A model generated the notes under the pieces. That model did not search any database. It had not been told where the DNA came from and saw only the letters and a list, made by a program, of their open reading frames with translations. Below, in pieces: positions 16,501 to 24,516 of a stretch of 64,000 bases of DNA (position 1 is the stretch's first letter; each line of letters starts with the position of its first letter). Source of the stretch: a bacterium (lineage in GTDB: Bacteria > Krumholzibacteriota > Krumholzibacteriia > LZORAL124-64-63). Both the position numbers and the translations under genes were made by a program. The stretch lies in assembly GCA_016712675.1 (NCBI GenBank), contig JADJQR010000001.1, positions 1,922,001-1,986,000 of the forward strand, written 5' to 3'.

Positions 16501-16975
16501 GTTCCGGCGCGTGATCGGGAATGCGGAGGCGGGCGCGGCGCTCGTAACGGTGCCGTTCGCGGAGATCGTCGTTTGGCACGACGTGGCAGCGGCGGCGCGT
16601 TGGCCGATGTGGGGCGGGTCCGCCTGGCGCAGCGGCGACTGGGATCGGATCGGTTTCGTGGGCGTGCCCACGGTGGCAGCGGGCACGGGGTTGGTGCCCG
16701 GGAGCCACTTCTGCTACCCGAATCCGTTGAACGGTGAGGTCCTGCGCGCGCGCGCGCAGACGCGCGGACCGGGACGCGCGCGCGTGACCGTTCACGACTT
16801 GGCAGGCGAACAGCTCGCTGCCACGGATTGGCGCGACGTCGCTGCCGTCGAGCCTTTCGCGATCGAGGTACCCCTGCCCGGCGTGGCGTCGGGCATGTAT
16901 TTCTGCCGCCTGGTCGTGGTCGACGGCGACGGGCGCACCGAGTCCAGCGTAGTAACGTTCGCGGTCGAGCGCTGA
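13565..16975 (+). CDS. Secreted M6 (immune inhibitor A)-like protein with degenerate zinc site and FlgD/T9SS-like C-terminal domain
   Basis: A 1136-aa exported protein. A signal peptide (about 1-24) is followed by an M6 metallopeptidase-like region to about 550, including GVGQYDLMGYG, which follows the active site in this family. Where HExxH is expected, residues 272-279 read FEFGLHLG: both zinc-binding histidines of the motif are replaced while Glu remains, so ordinary peptidase activity is unlikely. Residues about 590-1030 contain FG-GAP/VCBS-like repeats (VDLDGAGTGEIVAAD, GDLDGNGTPDIVVA). The end has the FlgD-like sorting-type domain (CYPNPLNGE, SGMYFCRLVVVD). The ATG at 13565 is chosen over the GTG at 13520 because it opens the signal peptide and has AAGGGA upstream. 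The PorV-like gene follows 28 bp downstream. Confidence 0.82.
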   Translation: MRAFAPVTPVVLLAALLGYAGAAANVVPLPGTEPLPTEIARRLAERAAPLRDEARAVQPRRLPGEKAPDALETIVISCDFADSLLLGRHSVVPGDFPPPRQTDRHYDAHDSTFLHHKLQDVAAYYADVSGGALEVRFTVHPRAINLPQPMSWYGNHPDRGEQTVAMAAAVIDSLDGEIDFTRYDTVVLVHAGAGEETDILGDSPEQIYSTYLDPADFQSAFADGELAQPYIPALGFAAGTGIDRVLVLPETAQQDPYGLFGGGFGSLGLYCFEFGLHLGMLSLSDFTPAGRPDSQGVGQYDLMGYGLFVGLGYLPPQPGPFNKLLMGWLDPESADPDIGGTVTLLPAAGAHGLACARIDITGQEYWLAEYRLQDPNGDRRFSFPGDLNGNGFPDFWDADSRFDDGTPTGKFDPATDIHEDLRGAEWDFAMSENNARRDGELGFGSGIYIWHVDEAVVARAFGQATNLFNANPARKAVDLEEADGIQDLDTNEPSNWQLGGDHDSFRGEGNARFGPDTRPDTRSNAGLPTGIVMSGFSDVVLDSAAYMVQVGDSTYAGFDYADAMTFSLARLAPGDGMRLPAARVTLPAGTDLSGSHLLAVDLDGAGTGEIVAADRAGGVWVFRGDLTEFLDHDGDPATIEPFAAGRSGGAAAAWLLPAAAGDLDGNGTPDIVVATGGGVHAFGVDGQPLRALAPGDNGLYAEVPGCNQPVVLVPVAVDAVAGEPTTRVDALVAWSRDGVCGLDWLGGVEGTVTRTLELGSGYIAAPPQLAGSWLACTIADTLAGTGRLAVVDLARDPLPAVPEFVEIQLLGVPGSWPPVLTPMPGDDAAAPHLAVLVLDREGAGEGVVLGPDLTIVGRGRAWPSDLRVHGPPGPGGAVMADGRVGRVGQAGDWLDGWPRTLAPAAVGAGASALVARLVDAPQAGDHYLFTANDGRLIARGARGEEISGWPLQGPAAAAGTPAIGDFGGGTDQDLASVGTFRRVIGNAEAGAALVTVPFAEIVVWHDVAAAARWPMWGGSAWRSGDWDRIGFVGVPTVAAGTGLVPGSHFCYPNPLNGEVLRARAQTRGPGRARVTVHDLAGEQLAATDWRDVAAVEPFAIEVPLPGVASGMYFCRLVVVDGDGRTESSVVTFAVER

Positions 16976-17003
16976 CGCCGGCCGTCATCCGGAAAGGGAG
17001 ACC

Positions 17004-17930
17004 ATGGTCCGCACGAAGTTGTTGATCGCCTGTGCCCTGGCCGGCCTGTCGCTCGCCGCGCTGCCAGCGCTCGCCGCCGATCCCGGCGACGTCGGCATGT
17101 TGTCGCTGCGGATGGGTATTGGCGCCCGCGAGGCGGCGATGGGTGGTGCCGCGGTGGCGGCCAGCGAAGGCGCGGCCGCTCTCTACTGGAACCCGGCGAA
17201 CAACGCCCTTCTGGACCGCCACACGGACCTGCTGCTGCAGCACCACGACTATCTGGGGCACTTCAACCACGAGGCGGCGGCGGTTTCCCACCGCGCCGCG
17301 GGCGGGGTCATCGGTCTGGTCTTCAGTGGCTTCTATGCGGAGGAACTGGTCCGTCGCGGCGAGGATGCCGTGGGCGTGCCGGAAGGGACGTTCCGCCCGT
17401 ATGACCTGGCGATCGGATTGTCGTACGCAAGGGCGCTGGGTGACCGCCTTGCCGCCGGCGTCAACGTGAAGTTCATCTACGAGACCATCGACCTGTACTC
17501 CGACTCGGGTCTGGCCTTGGACCTGTTTCTGACCCACCACGCGCTGGTCGACGGATTGGTGTTCGGGGCCAGCCTGACGAATGTGGGCGGCCAGATGAAC
17601 CTCCGCGATGAGCCGTTCGACCTGCCGGTCGCCGCGAGGATCGGCCTGGCGTACACGCCTGCTTCGACGGCGTTGAACGGGCGCCTGACCCTGGCGGCGG
17701 ATATGGTCTTCCCGAACGACACGACGGAGAAGGCGCACCTGGGGGCCGAGTACCGTCTGCTGGGCGAGTTCGCCCTGCGGGCCGGGTCGCGGATCAGCTA
17801 CGAGAACCAGGGCCTGACGGCGGGCGCGGGCTTCCGGACCGGCCGGCTGGGCATCGACTATGCCTTCGAGGAATCGAAGGTGTCCGGGTTCGACGATGGC
17901 CACAAGTTCTCGCTGGCGGTGGCGTGGTAG
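17004..17930 (+). CDS. PorV/PorQ-family outer-membrane beta-barrel protein
   Basis: A 308-aa protein with a signal peptide (MVRTKLLIACALAGLSLAAL, cleavage near ALA-A). The family signature GAREAAMGGAAVA followed by AALYWNPANNALL is clear near residues 36-70. The rest alternates like a beta-barrel and ends with an aromatic-terminated strand (FSLAVAW). In Bacteroidota, PorV helps move and attach type IX secretion cargo; here it directly follows a gene whose product ends in a cargo-like domain, which fits that role but does not prove a T9SS. GGAAAGGGAG precedes the ATG. It converges with the LpxH-like gene with only 13 bp between stops. Confidence 0.8.
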   Translation: MVRTKLLIACALAGLSLAALPALAADPGDVGMLSLRMGIGAREAAMGGAAVAASEGAAALYWNPANNALLDRHTDLLLQHHDYLGHFNHEAAAVSHRAAGGVIGLVFSGFYAEELVRRGEDAVGVPEGTFRPYDLAIGLSYARALGDRLAAGVNVKFIYETIDLYSDSGLALDLFLTHHALVDGLVFGASLTNVGGQMNLRDEPFDLPVAARIGLAYTPASTALNGRLTLAADMVFPNDTTEKAHLGAEYRLLGEFALRAGSRISYENQGLTAGAGFRTGRLGIDYAFEESKVSGFDDGHKFSLAVAW

Positions 17931-17943
17931 CGGCGCCTGGACT

Positions 17944-18717
17944 TCAGCCTAGATCCGGCAGCGGGTCGCGCTCGAAGTCCAGCAGGCTGAGCCGACCGTC
18001 GTTCAGCACGGCGTAGCCGAGAGCCCCGAGCCAGCCGGGCAAAGCAGCCAGCCGACGGTCGCCGGCCGCGGTCGTGAACCCGTGGTGCACGTGGCCGATG
18101 ATCATCAGGTCCCAGTCCGGCTCGGATCCAGGCGGCGAAACTTGCGTGGCCAGCCAGGTGGCAGCGCGTCGTTCGATGACGGCCGCCTCGTCGCGGGTAG
18201 CGCAGCGGCTGCGGCCGCTCAGCCAGGTGCTCAGTGCGAACAGCAGCTCCGGATGCAGGGACTTGGCGATCGCGATGCCGGCTTTGGCCCGGACGACGGT
18301 CCGGAACGCCCCGTAGGCCCAGTCGAGCTTGAACATCCCGTCGCCGTGGCATAGGCGGACGCGCAGGCCACCGGCGGCGAGGTCGCTGTGGGGTGGGCGG
18401 ATCGCACACCCGTAGCGCTCCTGCATGTAGGGCGCCGCCCAGATATCGTGGTTGCCGCCGACAAAGTGCAGGTGAGTCCCGGCCGCGCGGACACGATCGA
18501 GGGCTTGCAGGACCTCCTCGTAGCCGCGCAGGCGGAAGTGCGGATAGTCGAACCAGAAATCGAAGAGGTCGCCGAGGAGCACCAGGTGGCCGGCTCGGCT
18601 GGCCAAATCGCAGAGATCGAGGAAGCGGTCGCGTCGTCGCCGTTCCGCCGCATCGGGCCGCAGGTGGAAGTGCGTGTCGGCCACGAACAGGGCCGACGCT
18701 TGGGCCGGGTCTCTCAT
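17944..18717 (-). CDS. lpxH: LpxH-like UDP-2,3-diacylglucosamine hydrolase / metallophosphoesterase
   Basis: A calcineurin-like phosphoesterase of about 257 aa. The metal-binding motifs are in order: DTHFH near the start, GDLFDFWFDY, GGNHDIW and GHVHH. This set and the length fit the LpxH group, which cleaves UDP-2,3-diacylglucosamine to lipid X in lipid A synthesis at the inner membrane. A generic UDP-diacylglucosamine hydrolase-like phosphatase remains possible. I place the start at the ATG at 18717 (MRDPAQASALFVADTH) because it fits the family. In-frame ATG codons at 18726 and 18738 and a TTG at 18753 also exist, and none has a good ribosome site. It is divergent from the coiled-coil gene. 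Confidence 0.72.
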   Translation of the reverse strand: MRDPAQASALFVADTHFHLRPDAAERRRRDRFLDLCDLASRAGHLVLLGDLFDFWFDYPHFRLRGYEEVLQALDRVRAAGTHLHFVGGNHDIWAAPYMQERYGCAIRPPHSDLAAGGLRVRLCHGDGMFKLDWAYGAFRTVVRAKAGIAIAKSLHPELLFALSTWLSGRSRCATRDEAAVIERRAATWLATQVSPPGSEPDWDLMIIGHVHHGFTTAAGDRRLAALPGWLGALGYAVLNDGRLSLLDFERDPLPDLG

Positions 18718-18729
18718 GCCCGGCATAGT
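18700..18729 (+). promoter_or_regulatory. Possible sigma-70-like promoter for the coiled-coil gene
   Basis: TTGGGC (18700-18705), an 18-bp spacer and CATAGT (18724-18729), 71 bp before the ATG at 18801. It overlaps the start of the divergent lpxH-like gene. A moderate match only. Confidence 0.3.
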
Positions 18730-18800
18730 GGCGGCCATCGACGCTGGTGGCAACCGGAAAGGCGCCGGCGGACAGCCGGCTGGGCAAGGGGAGGCCGGCG

Positions 18801-19211
18801 ATGTCCGGAATCGATGATGTGAAGCGGAACCTGGCCGACTGGTGCGCGATCGCCGCCGAGCGGACGACGGAAGCGGCCAAGGTCACGTCGCGCCGTTACG
18901 ACCGGTTCGCCCTCGGCCGCGAGATCGAGCGCCGCTACGCCGACCTGGGGGCGCTGGTCCACGCGGGGCTCAACGAGGGGCGCCTGGACGTCCTGGACGA
19001 TCCGCGCGTGGCAGCCCTGCGTGCCGAAGTGGAGGACCTGGAGCACGAGCGACGGCAGAAGGAAGCGGAGATCGACGATATCAGACGGCAGTCCGCGCGG
19101 CGGCGCGAACCCGCGGCTGCGGCCGAATCTGACTCTGCGAACGGTAGCGACGGCGGGGTTGGCGGGGTCGGCGGGGAACCCGGAGATCGGCGGCCTGATT
19201 TTTCCGATTGA
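18801..19211 (+). CDS. Small coiled-coil protein of unknown function
   Basis: A 136-aa soluble protein with no signal peptide. Residues about 10-50 are amphipathic and charged (KRNLADWCAIAAERTTEAAK). Residues 75-108 form a coiled-coil-like helix (AALRAEVEDLEHERRQKEAEI), and the tail is Gly/Ser/Asp-rich and probably disordered. I do not recognise the family; the shape is that of small cytoplasmic scaffold or zinc-ribbon-less YtxH-like proteins. The ATG at 18801 follows AGGGGAGG. The stop is just upstream of, and overlaps, the -35 region of the HtrA gene. Confidence 0.6.
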   Translation: MSGIDDVKRNLADWCAIAAERTTEAAKVTSRRYDRFALGREIERRYADLGALVHAGLNEGRLDVLDDPRVAALRAEVEDLEHERRQKEAEIDDIRRQSARRREPAAAAESDSANGSDGGVGGVGGEPGDRRPDFSD

Positions 19212-19237
19212 CAGCACTGCCGAAATCGTCCTAGGAT
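19208..19237 (+). promoter_or_regulatory. Sigma-70-like promoter for the HtrA-sigma factor operon
   Basis: TTGACA (19208-19213), an 18-bp spacer and TAGGAT (19232-19237), 106 bp before the GTG at 19343. Confidence 0.55.
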
Positions 19238-19342
19238 CGTGACCGGAATCCCTGTTGGACCCGGGCCGGTCGGACCGCGTGGTCGGCCGCCGGGCCGTAG
19301 CCTCACCCCTTCACCGGTCCCTACCCCACGGACGGTGAAAAC

Positions 19343-20917
19343 GTGAGGCGTTGCGAGGCATCTGAGCGGAAGCTCTGCCGGCCTCTGGCCGGCGACGCGG
19401 ACGGGCGCGCCCGAGTTCAGGCAATTCCGGTCCAGGCCGGGACGCGTGGGCCCGGGCGCGTTCGCCTAGCGGTCGACGGCGAAGGCCGCGCGGTCCTCGC
19501 CGCGGCGGCAACCGTCCTGCTTCTGGCGCTTCTGCTCGCGTTGCCGGTCCGCGGCGAGTCCGAAGCGGGCGCTTCGCCCTTCGCCCCGGTGGGCAAGGCG
19601 GTGCGGCCCGCGGTGGTCAGCATCCGCATCGTCCGCGCCGTGAACGCCGACGGGATGGGGACCGGGCCGCTCCAGGAGATGTACCGCCGCTTCTTTCCTG
19701 ACGAACAGGGACAAGGCGGACGCTTCGAATCGCCGTCCACCGGTTCGGGGTTCGTGGTGGACGCCGGCGGCGACGTCCTGACCAACCACCACGTCATCGA
19801 CGGGGCCGATGAGGTCTTCGTCCGCTTCGGGGGCGAACAGCGCGAGTACCGCGCCCGGATCGTGGGGAGCGATCCGGCCACCGACCTGTCGCTCCTGCGT
19901 ATCGAGCCGTCCGGTCGCACGCTGCCGGTCCTGGAGTTCGCCGATTCGGACAAGGTCGAGGTTGGTGCCTGGGCGATCGCGGTGGGCAATCCGTTCGGCA
20001 ACCTCGAGAGCTCGCTGACCGTGGGCGTGGTCAGCGCCAAGGGCAGAGGCGACCTCCTGATCGGGGGGCGCACACCGCGCTACCAGGACTTCATCCAGAC
20101 CGACGCCTCGATCAACCACGGCAACAGCGGCGGCCCGCTGGTGGACGCGCGCGGCCGCGTCATCGGCGTGAACACGGCCATCAGCGAGCGAGGGCAGGGC
20201 ATTGGTTTCGCCGTGCCGAGCAACCTGGCCCGCGGCGTCTACGCGCAGTTGCGGGAACACGGACGCGTGGTCCGCGGCTATCTCGGCGTCTGGACCGAGG
20301 ACCTGGTCACGGTCGTCGGTGAGGAGCGCCCCGGGGAGCCCGCCGCGGGTGTGCGGGTCCTGAAGGTGGCCCCGGGATCGCCGGCGGCGGGTGCCGGTGT
20401 GCTTCCGGGCGATTTCATCACCGCCTACGACGGCCGTCCGGCCGGTACCAATCGCCAACTGCAGTTCCGGATCGCCGAATCCGCACCTGGCCGGCCGGTG
20501 ACGATCGAGCTGGCGCGTGAGGGGCGCCAGGTGGCCGTGACCGTGACACCGATCGACGCGGACGAGGGCGAAGGCGGCCCGGCCGCAACCGCGGGGGGCT
20601 GGCTGGGGGTAGAGGTGGCGTCGCTGGCCGCGGATGACGAACGGGTTGCTCGGCTCAAGGACCTGCTGGGGGTGTCGGCGACCGCCGGCGTGATGGTGGT
20701 GGCGGTGGAGGATGACGGTCCGGGCGCGCTCGCGGGGATCAGCCTGGGCGACCTGATCGTCTCGGTAGATGGCAGGCGGATCGATGATCTGACCGCCTGG
20801 GACCAGGTCCGAGCGGAACATGCGGCGGTGCCGGCCCCGCTGACCATCCTGGTCAGGACCGGAGGGGTCGAGCGCTACCTGAAGGTGGAACCCCGGCGCG
20901 CCGGGGTCGAGAACTGA
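19343..20917 (+). CDS. HtrA/DegP-family serine protease with two PDZ domains
   Basis: An envelope quality-control protease of 524 aa. A basic N-terminal stretch of about 48 residues precedes one hydrophobic segment (AAAATVLLLALLLALPV), so it is either a membrane-anchored, DegS-like protein or the start is annotated too early; no better start codon lies in between. The trypsin-like domain shows the triad His150 (TNHHV), Asp181 (DPATDLSLL) and Ser262 (GNSGGPL). PDZ 1 is about 310-410 and PDZ 2 about 425-515. The GTG at 19343 has only a weak GGTGAAAA site. It is followed after 30 bp by a sigma factor gene and probably shares its transcript, linking stress proteolysis to transcription by position only. 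Confidence 0.9.
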   Translation: MRRCEASERKLCRPLAGDADGRARVQAIPVQAGTRGPGRVRLAVDGEGRAVLAAAATVLLLALLLALPVRGESEAGASPFAPVGKAVRPAVVSIRIVRAVNADGMGTGPLQEMYRRFFPDEQGQGGRFESPSTGSGFVVDAGGDVLTNHHVIDGADEVFVRFGGEQREYRARIVGSDPATDLSLLRIEPSGRTLPVLEFADSDKVEVGAWAIAVGNPFGNLESSLTVGVVSAKGRGDLLIGGRTPRYQDFIQTDASINHGNSGGPLVDARGRVIGVNTAISERGQGIGFAVPSNLARGVYAQLREHGRVVRGYLGVWTEDLVTVVGEERPGEPAAGVRVLKVAPGSPAAGAGVLPGDFITAYDGRPAGTNRQLQFRIAESAPGRPVTIELAREGRQVAVTVTPIDADEGEGGPAATAGGWLGVEVASLAADDERVARLKDLLGVSATAGVMVVAVEDDGPGALAGISLGDLIVSVDGRRIDDLTAWDQVRAEHAAVPAPLTILVRTGGVERYLKVEPRRAGVEN

Positions 20918-20947
20918 CGGTGCCCCACACAGCCAGGGAGGACGGCC

Positions 20948-21802
20948 ATGTCCGGCAGACGCAACTTCCTACCGGCGATGCACGAGAAGGGACTCGAGGT
21001 CTACTTCCGCGACATCAACCGCTATGAGCTGCTGACCCGTGATCAGGAGTTCGAACTGGCCCGGCGCATCCGCGGCGGCGACGAGGAGGCGCTGGCGGAC
21101 CTCGTGCGGGCCAACCTTCGCTTCGTCGTGTCGGTCGCCAAGCGCTACGTGAACCAGGGGCTGATGCTCTCGGACCTGATCAACGAGGGCAATCTCGGAC
21201 TGCTGAAGGCGGCGCGACGTTTCGACGAGGAACGGGGCTACCGGTTCATCTCCTACGCCGTGTGGTGGATCCGGCAGTCGATCATGCAGGCGCTGCTCGA
21301 CAAGTCGCGGACCATCCGCCTGCCGCAGAACCAGACGGCTGTCCTGATCAAGATCAACCGCGCCCGCGTCCAGCTGCAGCAGGTGGGCGTCACGGACCCG
21401 CGGCCTGGCCAGATCGCCGCCCACCTCGGCTTGAAGCGCGCGGAAGTGCTGCAGGCCCTGCGGGCGGATCACGTCGAAGTGGCGCTGGACGACGTCGGTG
21501 ACGACGGCAGCGACCGACCGCTGGCCGAGGTCATCGAGGATTCGAACCAGGCGGCGCCGGACGCCGCCGTGCTCGAGCGCGGTCTGCGCGAGGATGTGCG
21601 GCGCTGCCTGTCGGTGCTGACCGAACGCGAGGCCCAGGTCGTCATCCTGTACTTCGGGCTGGGTTGGGAGGAGGCGCAGACGCTGCAGGTGATCGGCGAG
21701 CGGCTCGGCCTGACGCGCGAGCGCATCCGTCAGGTTAAGGAAAAGGCACTGGCGAAGCTGCGGCAGAGCCACGGGCACGCGGTCCTGCACGACTACTACT
21801 GA
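20948..21802 (+). CDS. Primary-type RNA polymerase sigma factor (sigma-70 family, no region 1.1)
   Basis: A 284-aa sigma factor with region 1.2 (LEVYFRDINRYELLTRDQEFELARRI is the area, about 15-42), region 2 with LRFVVSVAKRY and DLINEGNLGLLKAARRFD, the -10 recognition helix YRFISYAVWWIRQSI, region 3 (about 130-200), and region 4 with GLTRERIRQVKEKALAKL. It lacks region 1.1 and the long non-conserved insert, like the short RpoD of Bacteroidota and group-2 sigma factors. Whether it is the housekeeping factor cannot be told from one window. The residues that read -10 and -35 boxes look standard, agreeing with the TTGACA/TAnnnT promoters found here. AGGGAGGA precedes the ATG. Confidence 0.88.
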   Translation: MSGRRNFLPAMHEKGLEVYFRDINRYELLTRDQEFELARRIRGGDEEALADLVRANLRFVVSVAKRYVNQGLMLSDLINEGNLGLLKAARRFDEERGYRFISYAVWWIRQSIMQALLDKSRTIRLPQNQTAVLIKINRARVQLQQVGVTDPRPGQIAAHLGLKRAEVLQALRADHVEVALDDVGDDGSDRPLAEVIEDSNQAAPDAAVLERGLREDVRRCLSVLTEREAQVVILYFGLGWEEAQTLQVIGERLGLTRERIRQVKEKALAKLRQSHGHAVLHDYY

Positions 21803-21857
21803 CCCCCGATACCGGGGCATATGCCGCCGGCGGTCGCCTGCCGGTCTGGCAATGCGC

Positions 21858-21887
21858 TTGGCCGGGTGGGGCGCGCCGTGCTATCCT
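21858..21887 (+). promoter_or_regulatory. Sigma-70-like promoter for the amidase-to-glyS operon
   Basis: TTGGCC (21858-21863), an 18-bp spacer and TATCCT (21882-21887), 81 bp before the ATG at 21968. It is the only clear promoter I see ahead of the 18-kb gene run. Confidence 0.45.
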
Positions 21888-21967
21888 CCGGGTCGGACGG
21901 GTTGGCGGCCGGCAGGGAGGCCGGCGGTGAGCGCCCGGTCCCCAACCGGTCGAAGGAGCGCAGGACC

Positions 21968-23572
21968 ATGGCCATGCCGCGCCGGGCGGCTGCAGGAACT
22001 CCACCTCTGGCGGTGGTCGTCGCCCTCTTGACGATCTGCCTGCTGGCAGCGGCCGCTCGTGCCGCCGATGGTGCGAGCATCCTGCGCGTCCGCCACTATT
22101 CCGGCCCCGAGCACACCCGCATCGTGCTGGACCTCGACCGCGCCTGTTCCTTCGAGGCGCGCGGGGTGGCGGGGCCCGACCGCATCGCGATCAACCTGCC
22201 CGGCGCCCGTTTCGCGACCACCGGCGACCATCGCGTCGGCGATGGCCTGGTCGAACGCGTGCGGCGCAACCCGGGCCAGGAGCGGGCGCAGGTCGTGATC
22301 GACCTGCTCGGTCGGCGGGATTTCCGGGCCTTCTCGCTGCCGCCGGAGGCGGGCAAGCCGGACCGGATCGTGATCGATATCCTGCGTACCGAAGTGCCAC
22401 CGGACGGGCTGCCGGACGCTCCGCTGGTCGCTCCGCTGGCCGCGCTGCCTGAGGTGGCTTCGGGGTCCGTGACGGACTCGCCGACCGGCGAAGCGTCCGA
22501 AGTCGCGGCGTCGCCGGGCGCCGGCGCGGCCGCGCAGGTGGTGCCGCTCGTGGAGACGGGCGTCGAGGCGGAGTCGGCCGCCGCCGGCCAGCCCGCGGAA
22601 TCGAATCCGTCGGAAGTGCCGGTTGTCGCACCGACGGAAGCGGACGTGTCCCCGGCGGTACCGGCGGCGGAGGCGCGCCCGCTCGTCGTCATCATCGATG
22701 CCGGGCACGGGGGTGACGACCCCGGTGCGATCCGCGGCTCGCTCCGGGAAAAGGACATCGTCCTGGAAATCGCGCAGGAGGTCGCCCGCCAATTGGGGAA
22801 GCTGCCGGAATACCGTGTGGTGCTCACCCGCGACCGCGACGTCTTCCTGCCGCTTGGCAGGCGCGTCGAGATCGCGCGGCGCGAGAAGGGCGACGTGTTC
22901 ATCTCGATCCACTGCAATACGCATCCGCGGTCGGCCGTGTCTGGCATGGAAGTCTACTTCCTGTCTTTGCAGGGTGCGACCGATCGCGAAGCGCGCGAAC
23001 TGGCGGACAAGGAGAATGCCGCCGGACTGGTCGGGCTGGCCCCCGGCGAGGATCACACGGACCTGGTCGTCGACATCCTGATGGACCTCAAGAAGACCCG
23101 CGTCCTTCAGGATTCCAGCCGACTGGCGGCGACGCTGTTGACGGCTGCTGATCGCAGCGGGGTCGTCGCCGGTCGCCGCGTCAAACAGGCGGGCTTCCAG
23201 GTGCTGAAGAACCTGGCGATGCCCTCGGCGCTGGTGGAAGTCGCCTACCTGTCGAACCAGGCGGATTACAGGCTGCTCGGGGACCGGGATGGTCGGCGGC
23301 GCCTGGCGACGGCGCTGGTGGCGGGCATCCGGGACTGGCGGGGGGGAAGTGCTCCGGCGCCGCCGCGCGTAGTGGCCGTTGCCACCGCTTCCGGCGGCGA
23401 CCGCTGGGACATCGTCTACCGCGTCAGGAGTGGCGATAGCCTGTGGAAGCTGGCCGACCGCTACGGAACGACGATGAATGAAATCGCCCGGCGCAACAAG
23501 CTCAGCGAGCGGCAGCGCGAACTGCGCATCGGTCAGCGGTTGACGCTGCCGGGCGCCGGCGCGCGGCCGTGA
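21968..23572 (+). CDS. N-acetylmuramoyl-L-alanine amidase with AMIN and LysM domains
   Basis: A periplasmic cell-wall hydrolase that cuts the amide between MurNAc and the peptide during cell separation. The 534-aa protein has a signal peptide (ending AAAARA), an AMIN domain (about 35-140), an Ala/Glu/Pro linker, an Amidase_3 catalytic domain (about 237-455) and a C-terminal LysM (VRSGDSLWKLADRYGTTMNEI). Zinc ligands are His247 (DAGHGG), Glu261 (REKD) and His315 (SIHCNTH), with the catalytic Glu in LVEVAYLSN. AmiC-type enzymes combine AMIN with Amidase_3; the LysM replaces any need for another wall anchor. The ATG at 21968 follows AAGGAG. It overlaps the YbbR gene by four bases. Confidence 0.92.
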   Translation: MAMPRRAAAGTPPLAVVVALLTICLLAAAARAADGASILRVRHYSGPEHTRIVLDLDRACSFEARGVAGPDRIAINLPGARFATTGDHRVGDGLVERVRRNPGQERAQVVIDLLGRRDFRAFSLPPEAGKPDRIVIDILRTEVPPDGLPDAPLVAPLAALPEVASGSVTDSPTGEASEVAASPGAGAAAQVVPLVETGVEAESAAAGQPAESNPSEVPVVAPTEADVSPAVPAAEARPLVVIIDAGHGGDDPGAIRGSLREKDIVLEIAQEVARQLGKLPEYRVVLTRDRDVFLPLGRRVEIARREKGDVFISIHCNTHPRSAVSGMEVYFLSLQGATDREARELADKENAAGLVGLAPGEDHTDLVVDILMDLKKTRVLQDSSRLAATLLTAADRSGVVAGRRVKQAGFQVLKNLAMPSALVEVAYLSNQADYRLLGDRDGRRRLATALVAGIRDWRGGSAPAPPRVVAVATASGGDRWDIVYRVRSGDSLWKLADRYGTTMNEIARRNKLSERQRELRIGQRLTLPGAGARP

Positions 23573-24516
23573 GCCGCCTCGGGCTCAAACTGGGCTGTCT
23601 GGCCGTGGCGATCGTCATCTGGATCCAGATGGCGTCGACCGCGACGAGCGAGCAGGCGGCGAGGCTGCCGCTTCGCGTGGAGGGTCTCAGGGAGGGGAGC
23701 ACGATCGTCGGCAGCCCACTTCCGCGCGATGTGCAGGTGCGGCTGCGGGGCAGCAAGTTGCGGCTGCTGGCGAACCGTTGGCTGCAGCGGTCGGCGGGGG
23801 AGATCGTGGTCGATCTGTCCGAGCGCCCGGCCGGGCGACCGTTCACCGTGACGCTCACTCCGGCCGACGTGCGCAGCGAACTCGCCGTGACCGAGATCAT
23901 CGACCCCCAGCGACTGGCGATCCGCATCGACGGCCAGGTCGAACGTTTCCTGGCTGTCTCGCTGTCGACGGTCGGCAGTCTGTCGGCTGGCTACGGCTAC
24001 CTCGTGCCGCCGCGGGCCGAGCCGGAGTCGGTGCTCGTCACCGGGCCGGCGCGCTACTTCCCGGACCACGCGCAGGTGCGCACGGCGCCGCTGGAGCTGA
24101 CCCATCTGGAGGGTTCCGGGCGGCGCACGCTGCGACTGCTGCCGCCGGAGAGCCACCTGCGGATGTCGACGCACGAGGTCCAGGTCGTCTACGGCGTGGG
24201 CCTGCTGGCGGAACGGACGGTCGTCGGCGTGCCGGTGCGGGCCACGGGGGTCGAGGCCGGTCTCGAGGCGGGGCTGTCGCCGCAGCACGTGGACGTCACG
24301 GTGCGTGGTGTCGCCGATTCGCTGCGCGTGTTGACGGCGGCGCGCCTAGGTGTGGCCGTGGCGGTGGGGGGGCTGGCCCCGGGGCTGCATCTGCTTCCGG
24401 GCGAGGTCGTGGCGCCGCCGTGGGTCACAGTCATCGGGCTGGCTCCGGCGCAGTTCCGGGTCGTGGTCGGAGTTGCGGGCGAAGGCGCGGTCTCGGGTGG
24501 CGCACCGCATGACTGA
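23569..24516 (+). CDS. YbbR/CdaR-like membrane-anchored protein
   Basis: A 315-aa protein with one N-terminal membrane segment (LKLGCLAVAIVIWIQM) and an extracytoplasmic chain of YbbR-type beta repeats (for example LPLRVEGL, RDVQVRLRGSK, QHVDVTVRGVADSL). In Firmicutes the YbbR protein CdaR binds and tunes the diadenylate cyclase CdaA, which is encoded beside it. No cyclase gene is in this window, but the c-di-AMP phosphodiesterase-like pgpH lies in the same operon. The GTG overlaps the stop of the amidase (GTGA). Domain assignment is good; the regulatory role is by analogy. Confidence 0.78.
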   Translation: MSRLGLKLGCLAVAIVIWIQMASTATSEQAARLPLRVEGLREGSTIVGSPLPRDVQVRLRGSKLRLLANRWLQRSAGEIVVDLSERPAGRPFTVTLTPADVRSELAVTEIIDPQRLAIRIDGQVERFLAVSLSTVGSLSAGYGYLVPPRAEPESVLVTGPARYFPDHAQVRTAPLELTHLEGSGRRTLRLLPPESHLRMSTHEVQVVYGVGLLAERTVVGVPVRATGVEAGLEAGLSPQHVDVTVRGVADSLRVLTAARLGVAVAVGGLAPGLHLLPGEVVAPPWVTVIGLAPAQFRVVVGVAGEGAVSGGAPHD

